Assembly (NCBI GenBank): GCA_038523925.1
Contig: JBCBIY010000004.1
Span: 186,001 to 250,000, forward strand
From: JBCBWG01 sp038523925
GTDB taxonomy: Bacteria > Pseudomonadota > Alphaproteobacteria > Rhizobiales > Hyphomicrobiaceae
Direction: 5' to 3'
DNA: 64,000 bases
Under the pieces are notes generated by a model. The model had not been told where the DNA came from and ran no database searches. It saw only the letters and a program-made list of their open reading frames with translations. The position numbers were made by a program, and so were the translations under genes. Of the stretch, positions 1 to 7,682 are shown piece by piece. Numbering within the stretch: position 1 is the stretch's first letter; each line of letters begins with the position of its first letter.

Positions 1-330
1 GGCGGCGAGCCACTGGCGGATCGGTGGAATAAGGATCAGGCCGCCGACGAAATCGGTGAGTATTCCGGGCGTCAGGAGGAAGGCGCCTGCGATCAGCAGC
101 AGGATACCTTCGACCATTGGACCAACGGGCGCCTCGCCTTGGTTCAGGGAGGCCAGCGCGCGATTGAGGGTGCCGATGCCTTGCTGGCGCAAAAGCGCCG
201 TCCCGGCGATTGCCGTTGCGACGATGATGCCGAGCGTCGGCCAGAGGCCGAGCCAGTTTCCAAGCCTGATGAGCAGTGCCAGCTCGACGAGCGGAACAGC
301 GATGAAGAGCAGGACCAGTCCGAAGCGCAT
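1..330 (-). CDS. fxsA: FxsA family membrane protein (3' part missing)
   Basis: Reading right to left from an ATG at 330 gives at least 110 residues starting MRFGLVLLFIAVPLVELALL and staying open to the window edge, so the C-terminus is missing. The hydrophobic N-terminal helix, the LGLWPTLGIIVATAIAGTALLRQQG segment (quoted in part) and the second pair of hydrophobic stretches match FxsA, a small inner-membrane protein first known for suppressing F-exclusion of phage T7. Its biochemical role is unsettled. It is divergent from the Tim44-like gene at 652, an arrangement common in alphaproteobacteria. Family assignment is firm; function is not. Confidence 0.85.
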   Translation of the reverse strand, partial: MRFGLVLLFIAVPLVELALLIRLGNWLGLWPTLGIIVATAIAGTALLRQQGIGTLNRALASLNQGEAPVGPMVEGILLLIAGAFLLTPGILTDFVGGLILIPPIRQWLAA

Positions 331-651
331 TTTGGCCGCTTTGTCGCAGAATGAAGCCGATAGCCGCTATAGCGCGTTTCCAACTCTAGGGCACGCTGTT
401 GGTTGCGTGCCGCCGCGGGCCGGCAAACCGACTGCCGCGATTGGAATTAGGGTGACGGTGGCTTAACTTGTGTGGTGCGGGACTTGCAGCGACGATACGA
501 TCCTGGCTCGGATTTCGCAGCGTCATAGGTTTCTGGTCGCGAAAGAGACAAAGGGCGTGGACTTCCGCTCGGCCGTCAAACACCTTACGTCCTGCTCAAC
601 AGATACATCACGGGCATCGGCTCCGCCCAAAAAGCCGGGAACACCGCTCCA
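331..651. promoter_or_regulatory. Divergent intergenic region with a perfect inverted repeat
   Basis: This 321-bp gap separates the starts of fxsA and the Tim44-like gene and should carry both promoters, but I could not pick convincing -35/-10 pairs. It contains a perfect 7-bp inverted repeat at 390-411, GGCACGC and GCGTGCC around an 8-nt spacer. No U-tract follows on either strand, so it looks more like an operator or mRNA hairpin than a terminator. No convincing reading frame was seen inside. Confidence 0.35.
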
Positions 652-1389
652 ATGAATGGCAATCTCGACCTCCTCACCATCATCTCGCTTGTGGTCGCAG
701 TGCTTGCGATCATTAAGCTGAGGAGCGTGCTCGGACGGCGCACAAGCGATGATGAGGCTCGGATCGATCGCCAGATGCGCGCGCGGGAAGCGCAGCAGCG
801 CGCGGCGGCCGCGGGCGAGAAGGTCGTGACGCTGCCGGGCCGTGATCGCAACCAGGACGCAACGGGGGCTCAGGAACCGTTCAACGCCGAAGAGGCGGAG
901 GAAAAAGTGACCGGATACGCCGGCGACAATGAGCCATTGAAAACGGGCCTGCGCGATATCTTCCGCCGCGACAACAGCTTCGACCCGGACGACTTCCTGT
1001 CCGGCGCCAAGCAGGCCTACGAAATGATCGTCACAGCCTTTGCTGAAGGCAATCGCCAGCTTTTGAGCGAGCTCTTGAGCGAGGACGTGTTTGCTGGCTT
1101 CTCAGATGCGATTGACGAGCGCGAGAAGCAGCACCTTCAGGTCGACCAGTCGTTTGTCGGGATCAACTCGGCAAAGATCATCGAGGCCGAAGTCAAGAAC
1201 GACAGCGAGGCGAACGTCACGGTGCGCTTCCAGAGCCAGCTCATTTCGGCGACGCGCGACAAGGCCGGCGAGGTGCTCTCCGGCGATCCGCAGCGCGTAC
1301 AGGAAGTCACCGACATCTGGACGTTTGCGCGCGATCTCAGCACCGACGATCCGAACTGGCGCCTGATTGGAACGCAGGCGTCCGGCTAA
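652..1389 (+). CDS. Tim44-like domain protein (TimA type)
   Basis: The 245-residue product starts with a membrane-anchoring helix (residues 6-22, LDLLTIISLVVAVLAIIKL), then a charged linker, then a Tim44-like domain over about residues 95-240 (DPDDFLSGAKQAYEMIVTAF, SEANVTVRFQSQLISA, VTDIWTFARD). Bacterial Tim44-like proteins are related to the mitochondrial TIM23 motor subunit; in alphaproteobacteria they are membrane-associated and their partners are not fully defined. It is divergent from fxsA and is followed after 33 bp by mltA and then smr, suggesting one transcript. Family call is secure. Confidence 0.88.
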   Translation: MNGNLDLLTIISLVVAVLAIIKLRSVLGRRTSDDEARIDRQMRAREAQQRAAAAGEKVVTLPGRDRNQDATGAQEPFNAEEAEEKVTGYAGDNEPLKTGLRDIFRRDNSFDPDDFLSGAKQAYEMIVTAFAEGNRQLLSELLSEDVFAGFSDAIDEREKQHLQVDQSFVGINSAKIIEAEVKNDSEANVTVRFQSQLISATRDKAGEVLSGDPQRVQEVTDIWTFARDLSTDDPNWRLIGTQASG

Positions 1390-1422
1390 GCCGCGGCGTG
1401 TTGCGCGTGGCCGGTCAGGCGC

Positions 1423-2478
1423 GTGGCTGAGACCGGTCAGGGCGGCGGCTGGCGGCCGGTCGATTGGGCTGATGTGCCCGGTTGGCGTGAAGACGACCAC
1501 GCTGAAGCGTTCCGAACCTTTGCTCTTTCGGTCGCGCAACTTGGTCTCACACCCGCGTGCCAGGCGGCCGCGATGTCGGTTGACCCAAGCGACAACGGCA
1601 CTGCGCGTGCCTTTTTCGAGCGCTGGTTCAGGCCATTTGCGCATGACCAGTCAGTGGCCGCGCCCGCTGGTCTGACGACGGGCTACTTCGAACCGCATCT
1701 GCAGGCAGCGGCTGAACGGTCTGCCGCGTTCCCGATCCCGATTCACGCGCGGCCGGCTGATCTCGTGCCGCTCATCGAAGATCGCCTGCGCGGCGCAAAC
1801 GGCGATCAACTGACCTACGGGCGGCAGACTCCATCCGGGGTTGTGCCGTACGCCACACGCGCAGAAATCGATTCGGGTGCGATCGATGATGTCCTGCGAC
1901 CGCTCTTTTTCCTTCGCAACACCATCGATCGGTTCTTCCTGCAGGTCCAAGGATCGGGGCTGCTGCGACTGGATGACGGCACGTCGGTCCGCGTCGGCTA
2001 TGATGGCAAGAACGGCCATCCCTACACGTCCATTGGCGCCGAACTCATCCGCGATGGCGAGATCGGCGCTGATGCGATGACGCTCGATGCATTGCGGGCT
2101 TGGCTCAGCGCAGACACGTCCCGCGGCGACGCCCTCATGGCGCGCAACGCGTCGTACGTGTTCTTCAAGACCCTCGAAGGTGCAGCACCGGAAGGCGCGT
2201 GCGATGCGCCGCTCACGCCGCTTCGATCACTTGCGGTTGATGCCCGTGAACACGCGCTGGGCCTGCCTGTTTATCTTGAAGTGCCCGAATTGGCCGGGCC
2301 GGGCGGCGGACCACTGCGCCGTCTGATGATCGCACAGGACGTTGGGTCCGCGATCTGCGGCCCTGAACGGTGTGACATCTACTTCGGGTCTGGCGACGCG
2401 GCTGGTGCTGCGGCCGGAAGCGTCAAGCATGCGGCACGGTTCTTTGTGCTCCGCCCGACGCAAGATGGCGTAGACTGA
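1423..2478 (+). CDS. mltA: Membrane-bound lytic murein transglycosylase A family protein
   Basis: A GTG at 1423 gives 351 residues. The MltA core is clear: GLTTGYFEPHLQAA near residue 82, RAEIDSGAIDD near 147, the FFLQVQGSGLLRLDDG block near 168, VGYDGKNGHPYTSIG near 189, and a C-terminal 3D domain (IAQDVGSAICGPERCDIYFG) carrying the conserved aspartates. The family cleaves peptidoglycan to 1,6-anhydromuropeptides in the periplasm. Oddly, the N-terminus MAETGQGGGWRPVDW has no signal peptide or lipobox, and no better upstream start exists before the Tim44-like stop. It lies between the Tim44-like gene and smr in one direction. Confidence 0.88.
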   Translation: MAETGQGGGWRPVDWADVPGWREDDHAEAFRTFALSVAQLGLTPACQAAAMSVDPSDNGTARAFFERWFRPFAHDQSVAAPAGLTTGYFEPHLQAAAERSAAFPIPIHARPADLVPLIEDRLRGANGDQLTYGRQTPSGVVPYATRAEIDSGAIDDVLRPLFFLRNTIDRFFLQVQGSGLLRLDDGTSVRVGYDGKNGHPYTSIGAELIRDGEIGADAMTLDALRAWLSADTSRGDALMARNASYVFFKTLEGAAPEGACDAPLTPLRSLAVDAREHALGLPVYLEVPELAGPGGGPLRRLMIAQDVGSAICGPERCDIYFGSGDAAGAAAGSVKHAARFFVLRPTQDGVD

Positions 2479-2508
2479 GGTGCGTTGTTCGCGCAACAGA
2501 CTGAAGAG

Positions 2509-3156
2509 ATGGCAAATCGAGACAAACATCACCTGAAGAGTAGGCCGCGGCTTTCGAAGGAAGACCGTGCGCTCTGGGATGTCGTCTCGAAGCGCGTGAC
2601 GCGGTTTGAGGGCGCGCGGCGGGTGCAGGCGTCAGATACGCGCGACTTCGCCGATATGATCGACGCCGGTCCATTACGTTCGCATCTCAAAGCTCACTCA
2701 GGTTCGGACCGGCAGGTGTCGGACCAAGGGGCCGCCGCGCCTCGCGCGCCTGGACCGCGAACCGTCAAAGCCGGCGCCTCGCCATCCGCGCTCGATACGC
2801 GCACGCAGCGGCGCATCGCACGTGGCCGCGACGACATTGAAGGCCGTCTCGACCTGCATGGCATGCGGCAGACGGAGGCGCATGGCGCGCTGCGGAGGTT
2901 CTTGTTCGCCATGCATGGGCGCGGCGCGCGCACGGTCCTGGTGATCACGGGAAAGGGGGCGCCGGCGCACGCGGCAATGAGTGATCGGCCGTGGGAGCCT
3001 GAAGACAGGTCAGCCCGCGGGGTCTTGCGGCAACGCGTGCCCGGTTGGCTTAATGAACCTGACCTGCGCACGATTGTGATCGGTCATGCGCCAGCGCACG
3101 ACCGGCACGGTGGCGGCGGCGCGCTGTACGTCCGGCTGAGAGCGAATAATTCGTAA
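2509..3156 (+). CDS. Smr domain protein
   Basis: I start at the ATG at 2509 (MANRDKHHLKSRPRLSKEDR), preceded by GAAGAG, rather than at a TTG 24 bp upstream; this gives 215 residues. The N-terminal half is charged and probably flexible. The C-terminal Smr domain spans about residues 112-213: RLDLHGMRQTEAHGALRRFL, TVLVITGKG, GVLRQRVPGWL, GGGALYVRLR. The LDLHG and TGKG motifs are the family's signature. Stand-alone Smr proteins are nucleases or RNA/DNA-binding proteins related to the MutS2 C-terminus. It is the last gene of the Tim44-like/mltA/smr run and converges on the IalB gene. Confidence 0.9.
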   Translation: MANRDKHHLKSRPRLSKEDRALWDVVSKRVTRFEGARRVQASDTRDFADMIDAGPLRSHLKAHSGSDRQVSDQGAAAPRAPGPRTVKAGASPSALDTRTQRRIARGRDDIEGRLDLHGMRQTEAHGALRRFLFAMHGRGARTVLVITGKGAPAHAAMSDRPWEPEDRSARGVLRQRVPGWLNEPDLRTIVIGHAPAHDRHGGGGALYVRLRANNS

Positions 3157-3175
3157 AGCTAGCGGCCGACGCGTG

Positions 3176-3682
3176 TCAGCTACAGCTATCGATGGCGCCA
3201 ATGGCCTTCGTCACACCGATCAGCGAGTAGGTGTCTTTGGTCGACGTCCCGGATTCCGACTTCGCCGTGACGACCATGAACGATCCGCCCTTCATGGCTT
3301 CGATCAGCTTCAACTCATCGCGCGGGTCGCGGACAAAGGCTTTGTCGCCCTTCGGGAACAGCCGGAAGCGGCCATTGCCGATTTGGACGACAACGTCGCT
3401 GCCCTGCTCGATTTCGTAGCCAAGCTTCAAGCTGATCTCAGCTTTTACGCCGTCCTTCGGCCAGGCCGAGACGTAGAAATACGCGGAGTCGCGAGAGATC
3501 CCGCGCGGTGCGGTCTCCTTCGGCTTCGACGTTGCAAAGCAGATGTCGGCCGGCGAGCCGGAGTGCTGATAGACTTCCCAGTCCTTGAACTTCGTCGTCA
3601 GCTTGGTCGCGGCCGTGGCGCCAGCGCTCAAAAGCGCGGCAGCAAGCACGGTGGCCGTGGCCAGTTGAGCAAGACGTTTCAT
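3176..3682 (-). CDS. IalB-like secreted protein (invasion-associated locus B family)
   Basis: The ATG at 3682 follows GAGGAG at good spacing and opens a classic signal peptide (MKRLAQLATATVLAAALLSA, cleavage near ATAA), giving 168 residues; an upstream in-frame start would bury the signal. The mature part has the IalB pattern: FKDWEVYQH, CFATSKPKE, FYVSAWPKDGVKAEISLKLG, FRLFPKGDKAFVRDP, GGSFMVVTAKSESGTSTKDTYSL and a C-terminal Cys that can pair with the first. Family members are periplasmic; the name comes from Bartonella, and free-living alphaproteobacteria carry many copies, so no virulence role is implied. It converges on smr. Confidence 0.85.
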   Translation of the reverse strand: MKRLAQLATATVLAAALLSAGATAATKLTTKFKDWEVYQHSGSPADICFATSKPKETAPRGISRDSAYFYVSAWPKDGVKAEISLKLGYEIEQGSDVVVQIGNGRFRLFPKGDKAFVRDPRDELKLIEAMKGGSFMVVTAKSESGTSTKDTYSLIGVTKAIGAIDSCS

Positions 3683-3725
3683 GTCGCTCCTCGATTTCCG
3701 CCAATCTGATAGATCCCGCGCCAAC

Positions 3726-4313
3726 CTAAGTTGCGTCGCGATCCGAGACAATGCTTTGCCGGCGCCCGTGCTCCGCAATCGGACGGTCAGCGAAACGCGC
3801 CAGCGATTTGGTGCGATCGTACATCACTATTGCGCCGGCCATCGCGACATTGATGCAGAATCTCGTGGGTATTTTGACGGCGAAGTCGCAGCGCTCAAGC
3901 ACCTCAGGCGACAAGGAGCCGCGCTCAGGACCCAGGATGTAAGCGGCCCGCAGCGGATGCCGGAAGCTTGGCAGGTCGATGGCGTCGTCGATCAGCTCGA
4001 CGCCAACGAGCCGGCAGCCGTCGGGAAGGTTGAGGTCCGCAATGCCGCCGACGTTGTAGTGCGGCAAGTGGTGTTGCCCCTTCGAGGTGTCGGCGGCTGC
4101 CTCCATCGCCTGATAGGTGGCGCCCACCGTGAACGTAAAGTGTGCGCCAAACGCGTGTGCGCTGCGCATCAGGTTGCCAAGGTTCAACGATTTCGACATC
4201 CGCTCGGCGCCGATGGCGAAGTAGCCGCGGGCCTCTGGTGGCCAGTTCTCGGAGGCAACGCGGACTGTTCGGTCGTCGGGCTGATTGCGGCGGAGTGGCG
4301 GGGTATCGGACAT
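3726..4313 (-). CDS. SpoU/TrmH-family RNA 2'-O-methyltransferase
   Basis: Starting at the ATG at 4313 (MSDTPPLRRNQPDDRTVRVA) gives 195 residues; 28 further residues upstream are open but would run into the promoter of the divergent reductase gene. The three SPOUT motifs are visible: NLGNLMRSAHAFGA near residue 45, AYILGPERGSLSPEVLERCD near 125 and INVAMAGAIVMYDR near 155. These proteins form the trefoil-knot SAM-binding fold and methylate ribose 2'-OH in tRNA or rRNA. The short length, without an extra N-terminal RNA-binding domain, resembles TrmL/TrmH-type enzymes; the target base cannot be inferred. Shine-Dalgarno is weak. Confidence 0.85.
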   Translation of the reverse strand: MSDTPPLRRNQPDDRTVRVASENWPPEARGYFAIGAERMSKSLNLGNLMRSAHAFGAHFTFTVGATYQAMEAAADTSKGQHHLPHYNVGGIADLNLPDGCRLVGVELIDDAIDLPSFRHPLRAAYILGPERGSLSPEVLERCDFAVKIPTRFCINVAMAGAIVMYDRTKSLARFADRPIAEHGRRQSIVSDRDAT

Positions 4314-4383
4314 TTGCTGAGCAGTCTGGTATCGCGAAGTGACGTAAAGGGCGCCGGCCGGAACCGCGCAAAAGGCTGATGCC

Positions 4384-5352
4384 ATGAAAGCGATCATTTG
4401 CGAACGGCTGGATGGCGCGGATGGGCTGGCGATCGGTGATCGGCCGGAGCCTCAGCCTGCGCCGTACGAGGCGTTGATCGAGGTCAGTCACGTCGGCCTC
4501 AACTTCATGGACATGCTCATCACGCGCGGCCGCTATCAGGAGAAGCCCGAGCTGCCGTTCGTTGTCGGCGCTGAGCTCGCCGGCCATGTGCAGACACCTC
4601 CTGCGGAGGCCACAGGTTTGCGCGCAGGCGATCGCGTGATGGCCTACGTCGGCATTGGCGCGGCTCAGGAGAGGGTCGCCGTCGCAGCCGAGCGTGTGGT
4701 CAAGGTGCCAGCGCCCGTTGATCTCTCGACAGCCGCCGGCCTGTCCGTCACCTACGGCGCTGCGGTCTACGCGTTGAAGCGCCGGGCGCAGGTCTCCGCG
4801 GGTGAAACGGTCGCGGTGACAGGCGCCAGCAGCGGTTCGGGGCTCGCAGCCATTGCCGTCGCCAAGGCGCTTGGCGCGCGCGTGGTCGCCATAGCCTCAA
4901 CCGAAAAGAAGCTCGCGGTTTGCAGACGCCATGGCGCGGACGATGGGATCCTCGCGGACGCAGAGACGCTCAAGGCTGAGCTGCGCGCGGCGACCAACGG
5001 CGGTCCGGATGTGATCTACGATTGTGTCGGCGGCGAACTCTGCGACCCCGCGTTGCGCGCGCTCAAGTCCGGCGGCCGCTACATCATCTTCGGCTTTGCT
5101 GGCGGCATCCCCGCTATCCGAGCCAACGTCGCGCTTTTGAAGGACTGCGATCTGCTTGGCATTAACTGGCCCGCGTCCGTGGCCGCCGCGCCCGATCAAC
5201 ACGCCTCCGACATGGACGACGTTCTCAAATGGCTCGCCCATGGCCGCTTGCCGCCGCCGGAAACGACCGTTCGCCCCTTCAGCGATGGGCCACAGGCGAT
5301 CGCAGACCTTGCGGCGCGGCGCGTGATCGGCAAAGTCGTGCTCGAAATCTAA
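4384..5352 (+). CDS. Zinc-less NADPH:quinone oxidoreductase family protein
   Basis: This 322-residue protein has the zinc-independent medium-chain dehydrogenase layout: a GroES-like N-terminus (VGLNFMDMLITRGRYQEKPE, FVVGAELAGHV) and a Rossmann domain (VAVTGASSGSGLAAIAVAKA, then DVIYDCVGGELCD). The cysteine/histidine zinc ligands of alcohol dehydrogenases are absent, as in quinone oxidoreductases and related enoyl reductases. The dinucleotide loop AVTGASSGSG replaces the common AAGG-G form. It is followed after 47 bp by an SDR in the same direction; an acyl-CoA or quinone substrate is plausible but not shown. It is divergent from the SpoU methylase. Confidence 0.85.
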   Translation: MKAIICERLDGADGLAIGDRPEPQPAPYEALIEVSHVGLNFMDMLITRGRYQEKPELPFVVGAELAGHVQTPPAEATGLRAGDRVMAYVGIGAAQERVAVAAERVVKVPAPVDLSTAAGLSVTYGAAVYALKRRAQVSAGETVAVTGASSGSGLAAIAVAKALGARVVAIASTEKKLAVCRRHGADDGILADAETLKAELRAATNGGPDVIYDCVGGELCDPALRALKSGGRYIIFGFAGGIPAIRANVALLKDCDLLGINWPASVAAAPDQHASDMDDVLKWLAHGRLPPPETTVRPFSDGPQAIADLAARRVIGKVVLEI

Positions 5353-5399
5353 CGGCCCGACACCGGCCGGTCTTTGTCTGCACTTTCGGAGCCTCTTTC

Positions 5400-6185
5400 A
5401 TGAAACTCGACTCGTCCATTACAGCCGTCGTCACCGGCGGCGCATCCGGTCTTGGCGCCGGCACTGCGCGGCTGCTCGCGCGCCAGGGGGTCAAGGTCAC
5501 GGTCCTTGACGTCAACGCAGATGCGGGCGCCAAAATCGCCGACGAGATCGGCGGGAAGTTCCACACGTGTGATGTCACCGATCCTGGTAGCATTGAAACA
5601 GCGCTCGCGTTTGCACGCGACGCGCATGGCCAGGAGCGGCTGCTCGTCAATTGTGCCGGTATCGTTATGGGCCGCAGGATTATGCGCAAAGACCGCGAGA
5701 CCGGCGCGCGCACGCCACACGACACGGCAAGCTTTGCCAAGGTCATCAGCGTCAACCTGATCGGTTCGTTTTCGATGATTGCGCAGTCGGCGACGGCAAT
5801 GGCCGGCCTCGACCCAATGAACGAAGACGGCGAGCGCGGCGTTATCGTTTGTACATCGTCCGTCGCGGCTGAAGATGGGCAGATCGGTCAGGCGGCTTAC
5901 GCGGCGTCTAAGGGCGGCGTGAAGTCCATGATGCTCCCCGTCGCGCGAGACCTCGCGAAGGATGGCATTCGGATTGCTTGCATTCTGCCCGGGCTGTTTG
6001 AAACGCCGATGTTCGATGGCCTGCCGCCGGAAGCGAAAGAGTCGCTCGCAGCGACTGTGCCTTTTCCGTCACGGCTTGGAACACCGGAAGAGTACGCTGA
6101 CGTCGTCGAGTTCATCTGCCGAAACCCCATGGTTAACGGCGAATGCATCAGGCTCGATGGCGGTTTGAGGCTTGCGCCGAGGTAA
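5400..6185 (+). CDS. SDR-family dehydrogenase, 3-hydroxyacyl-CoA dehydrogenase (HSD10) type
   Basis: The ATG at 5400 gives 261 residues beginning MKLDSSITAVVTGGASGLG, with the TGxxxGxG nucleotide motif at residues 12-19, NCAG near 82, and the catalytic Ser plus YAASK near 165-169. The C-terminal block (PGLFETPMFDGLPPEAKESL, FPSRLGTPEEYADVVEFI) strongly resembles type-2 3-hydroxyacyl-CoA dehydrogenases (human HSD17B10 relatives), which use NAD and act on short-chain 3-hydroxyacyl-CoA or 3-hydroxy-2-methyl acyl-CoA. It lies 47 bp behind the quinone-reductase-like gene, probably co-transcribed. Family level is certain, substrate inferred. Confidence 0.86.
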   Translation: MKLDSSITAVVTGGASGLGAGTARLLARQGVKVTVLDVNADAGAKIADEIGGKFHTCDVTDPGSIETALAFARDAHGQERLLVNCAGIVMGRRIMRKDRETGARTPHDTASFAKVISVNLIGSFSMIAQSATAMAGLDPMNEDGERGVIVCTSSVAAEDGQIGQAAYAASKGGVKSMMLPVARDLAKDGIRIACILPGLFETPMFDGLPPEAKESLAATVPFPSRLGTPEEYADVVEFICRNPMVNGECIRLDGGLRLAPR

Positions 6186-6309
6186 CGGGCTCGGCCTCGC
6201 GGCGCCGCGTCAGTAACGACGCTGCGCAGGCGGGCTTGAGCATCGCTCCGTGCGCAGCGTAGTCTTCGTGAACGTTGAGTTAACGCGTCGCCAGGGGCTC
6301 GTAGTTAGT

Positions 6310-7476
6310 ATGCGTATTGAACGAGTAACGCCGTGGCGCGCACCGCATTGGTGGGCCCTTGCCGGCGCCGTGGCATTCGCTTTTGGCGCACTCGCGGCTG
6401 ATCTGCGGATCGGCTCGCACACCGCCACGACCGCCGCAACGGCTATGGCGGCCAACAGCACCGCGAAAATTCTCGATGACAATGCGTGGCTTAAGAGCCT
6501 GCGCACCGAGCGATTCTGGCAGAAAAAGCGAAAGAAAAAGTCGACCGCTTCGCTGCAGCCGAAACTTGACCTGCGCAATCGGCGCAGCCTCGGTCGCATC
6601 GTGCGCGGCACTGATAACTGGAACCGCCAGCGGCGTAGCCTGTCGCGCCCTGCACCTCGCAAGTCATATTCGACGACCTACCGCACAGTCTGCGTCCGCC
6701 TTTGCGACGGCTTCTACTATCCAGTCAGCCCCTCAACGACGCGCGGGCGTTTCAATCGCGATAGCGGCCGTTGCGCGACGTCATGTGCGGCGCCGACACG
6801 GCTCTACTATCACCGGGCCGCCGGCAATGCGTCGGAGATGGTCGATCTCTCGGGCCGCAAATACGTGCGCCTGCCGACCGCCTTTCTTTATCGGACGGCC
6901 TACAATCCAAATTGCCAGTGCCGTGCAAACCCTTGGTCCCAGGAATCAAAAGACCGGCACCAGATTTATGCATGGCAGAAAGAGCGGCGGAAACATCGGC
7001 GCAATCGCACGAAGCGTCGCGAGTTGGCCAAGCAGATAAAGGGTCTTCGCAAACAAGTTGCGTCGGCGAAAAAGGCGCGCTCGAAGTCCGGTAAGGTCGA
7101 AACGAAGAGCACTGTTGCGGCCGCTGACGTCGACGATCGCGATGCGCGCGTCGACAAGTACATGGTCAAGGCGACCGTGCGGCAGAACGCTGCCGTCATC
7201 ACACTGGACGCTGTCGGTGCGGCAAAACGCGAGTCGCTGACCAAGGCGAACCGCACGCGCGCCGTCTCGAAAAGCAAGCGCTCGAAAACCAGGGCTGCGT
7301 CGACGCGTCGGTCGGCTGTTCGACGCCGCACGAAAGCAAAGCGGGTTGCCCGGCGTGCTATCCCGAAGCCGAAATTCCGGCTCGGTGCACGGCCTGCAAA
7401 GCGTGCAAAACGTCGTGTCGCCGTCCGGCGGGCGCCAAAGTCGAACTGGCGTCAAAACATCTGGAAGTCGGATTAG
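6310..7476 (+). CDS. DUF2865 protein, first of a tandem pair
   Basis: I start at the ATG at 6310 (MRIERVTPWRAPHWWALAGA), where a basic head precedes a hydrophobic segment that serves as signal or anchor; 388 residues. The DUF2865 domain covers about residues 115-220: TVCVRLCDGFYYPVSPSTT, GRCATSCAAPTRLYYHRAAG, YVRLPTAFLYRTAYNPNCQC. It is cysteine-rich with conserved CxxxC and CxC pairs, typical of Hyphomicrobiales envelope proteins of unknown function. The last 150 residues are strongly basic (SKSKRSKTRAAS, RRTKAKRVARRA), unusual for a secreted protein. The second DUF2865 gene starts 206 bp downstream. Confidence 0.82.
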   Translation: MRIERVTPWRAPHWWALAGAVAFAFGALAADLRIGSHTATTAATAMAANSTAKILDDNAWLKSLRTERFWQKKRKKKSTASLQPKLDLRNRRSLGRIVRGTDNWNRQRRSLSRPAPRKSYSTTYRTVCVRLCDGFYYPVSPSTTRGRFNRDSGRCATSCAAPTRLYYHRAAGNASEMVDLSGRKYVRLPTAFLYRTAYNPNCQCRANPWSQESKDRHQIYAWQKERRKHRRNRTKRRELAKQIKGLRKQVASAKKARSKSGKVETKSTVAAADVDDRDARVDKYMVKATVRQNAAVITLDAVGAAKRESLTKANRTRAVSKSKRSKTRAASTRRSAVRRRTKAKRVARRAIPKPKFRLGARPAKRAKRRVAVRRAPKSNWRQNIWKSD

Positions 7477-7603
7477 GTTTGCCGCGGCGCATTGCCTGCG
7501 CAAACGGCGGTCCGTTTCTTTTATTCAAGCAGTGCGATCGTAAACAGCCGTCTCAATTCGTGACGCTGTAAATTCAGATATTATTCGTCGTCTTTTGGTT
7601 TTC

Positions 7604-7626
7604 TGGCGCCAGCGGGTTTGGCGCCA
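7604..7626. promoter_or_regulatory. Two copies of the palindrome TGGCGCCA
   Basis: The self-complementary octamer TGGCGCCA occurs at 7604-7611 and again at 7619-7626, 15 bp centre to centre, in the gap between the two DUF2865 genes. Because each half is palindromic the pair can also fold as one 8-bp hairpin with a 7-nt loop. No U-tract follows on either strand. It could be a protein-binding site for the downstream gene, whose start lies 57 bp away. Function is inferred only. Confidence 0.3.
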
Positions 7627-7682
7627 GCCGATCCGCGTTAGTTTCATGCGTTTCGGAGCGCCGGTGCGTCCATTGCCGGCGA

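Noticed and set aside
3176..3682. Reading the IalB-like gene as a virulence factor
   Set aside because: The family is widespread in non-pathogenic alphaproteobacteria.
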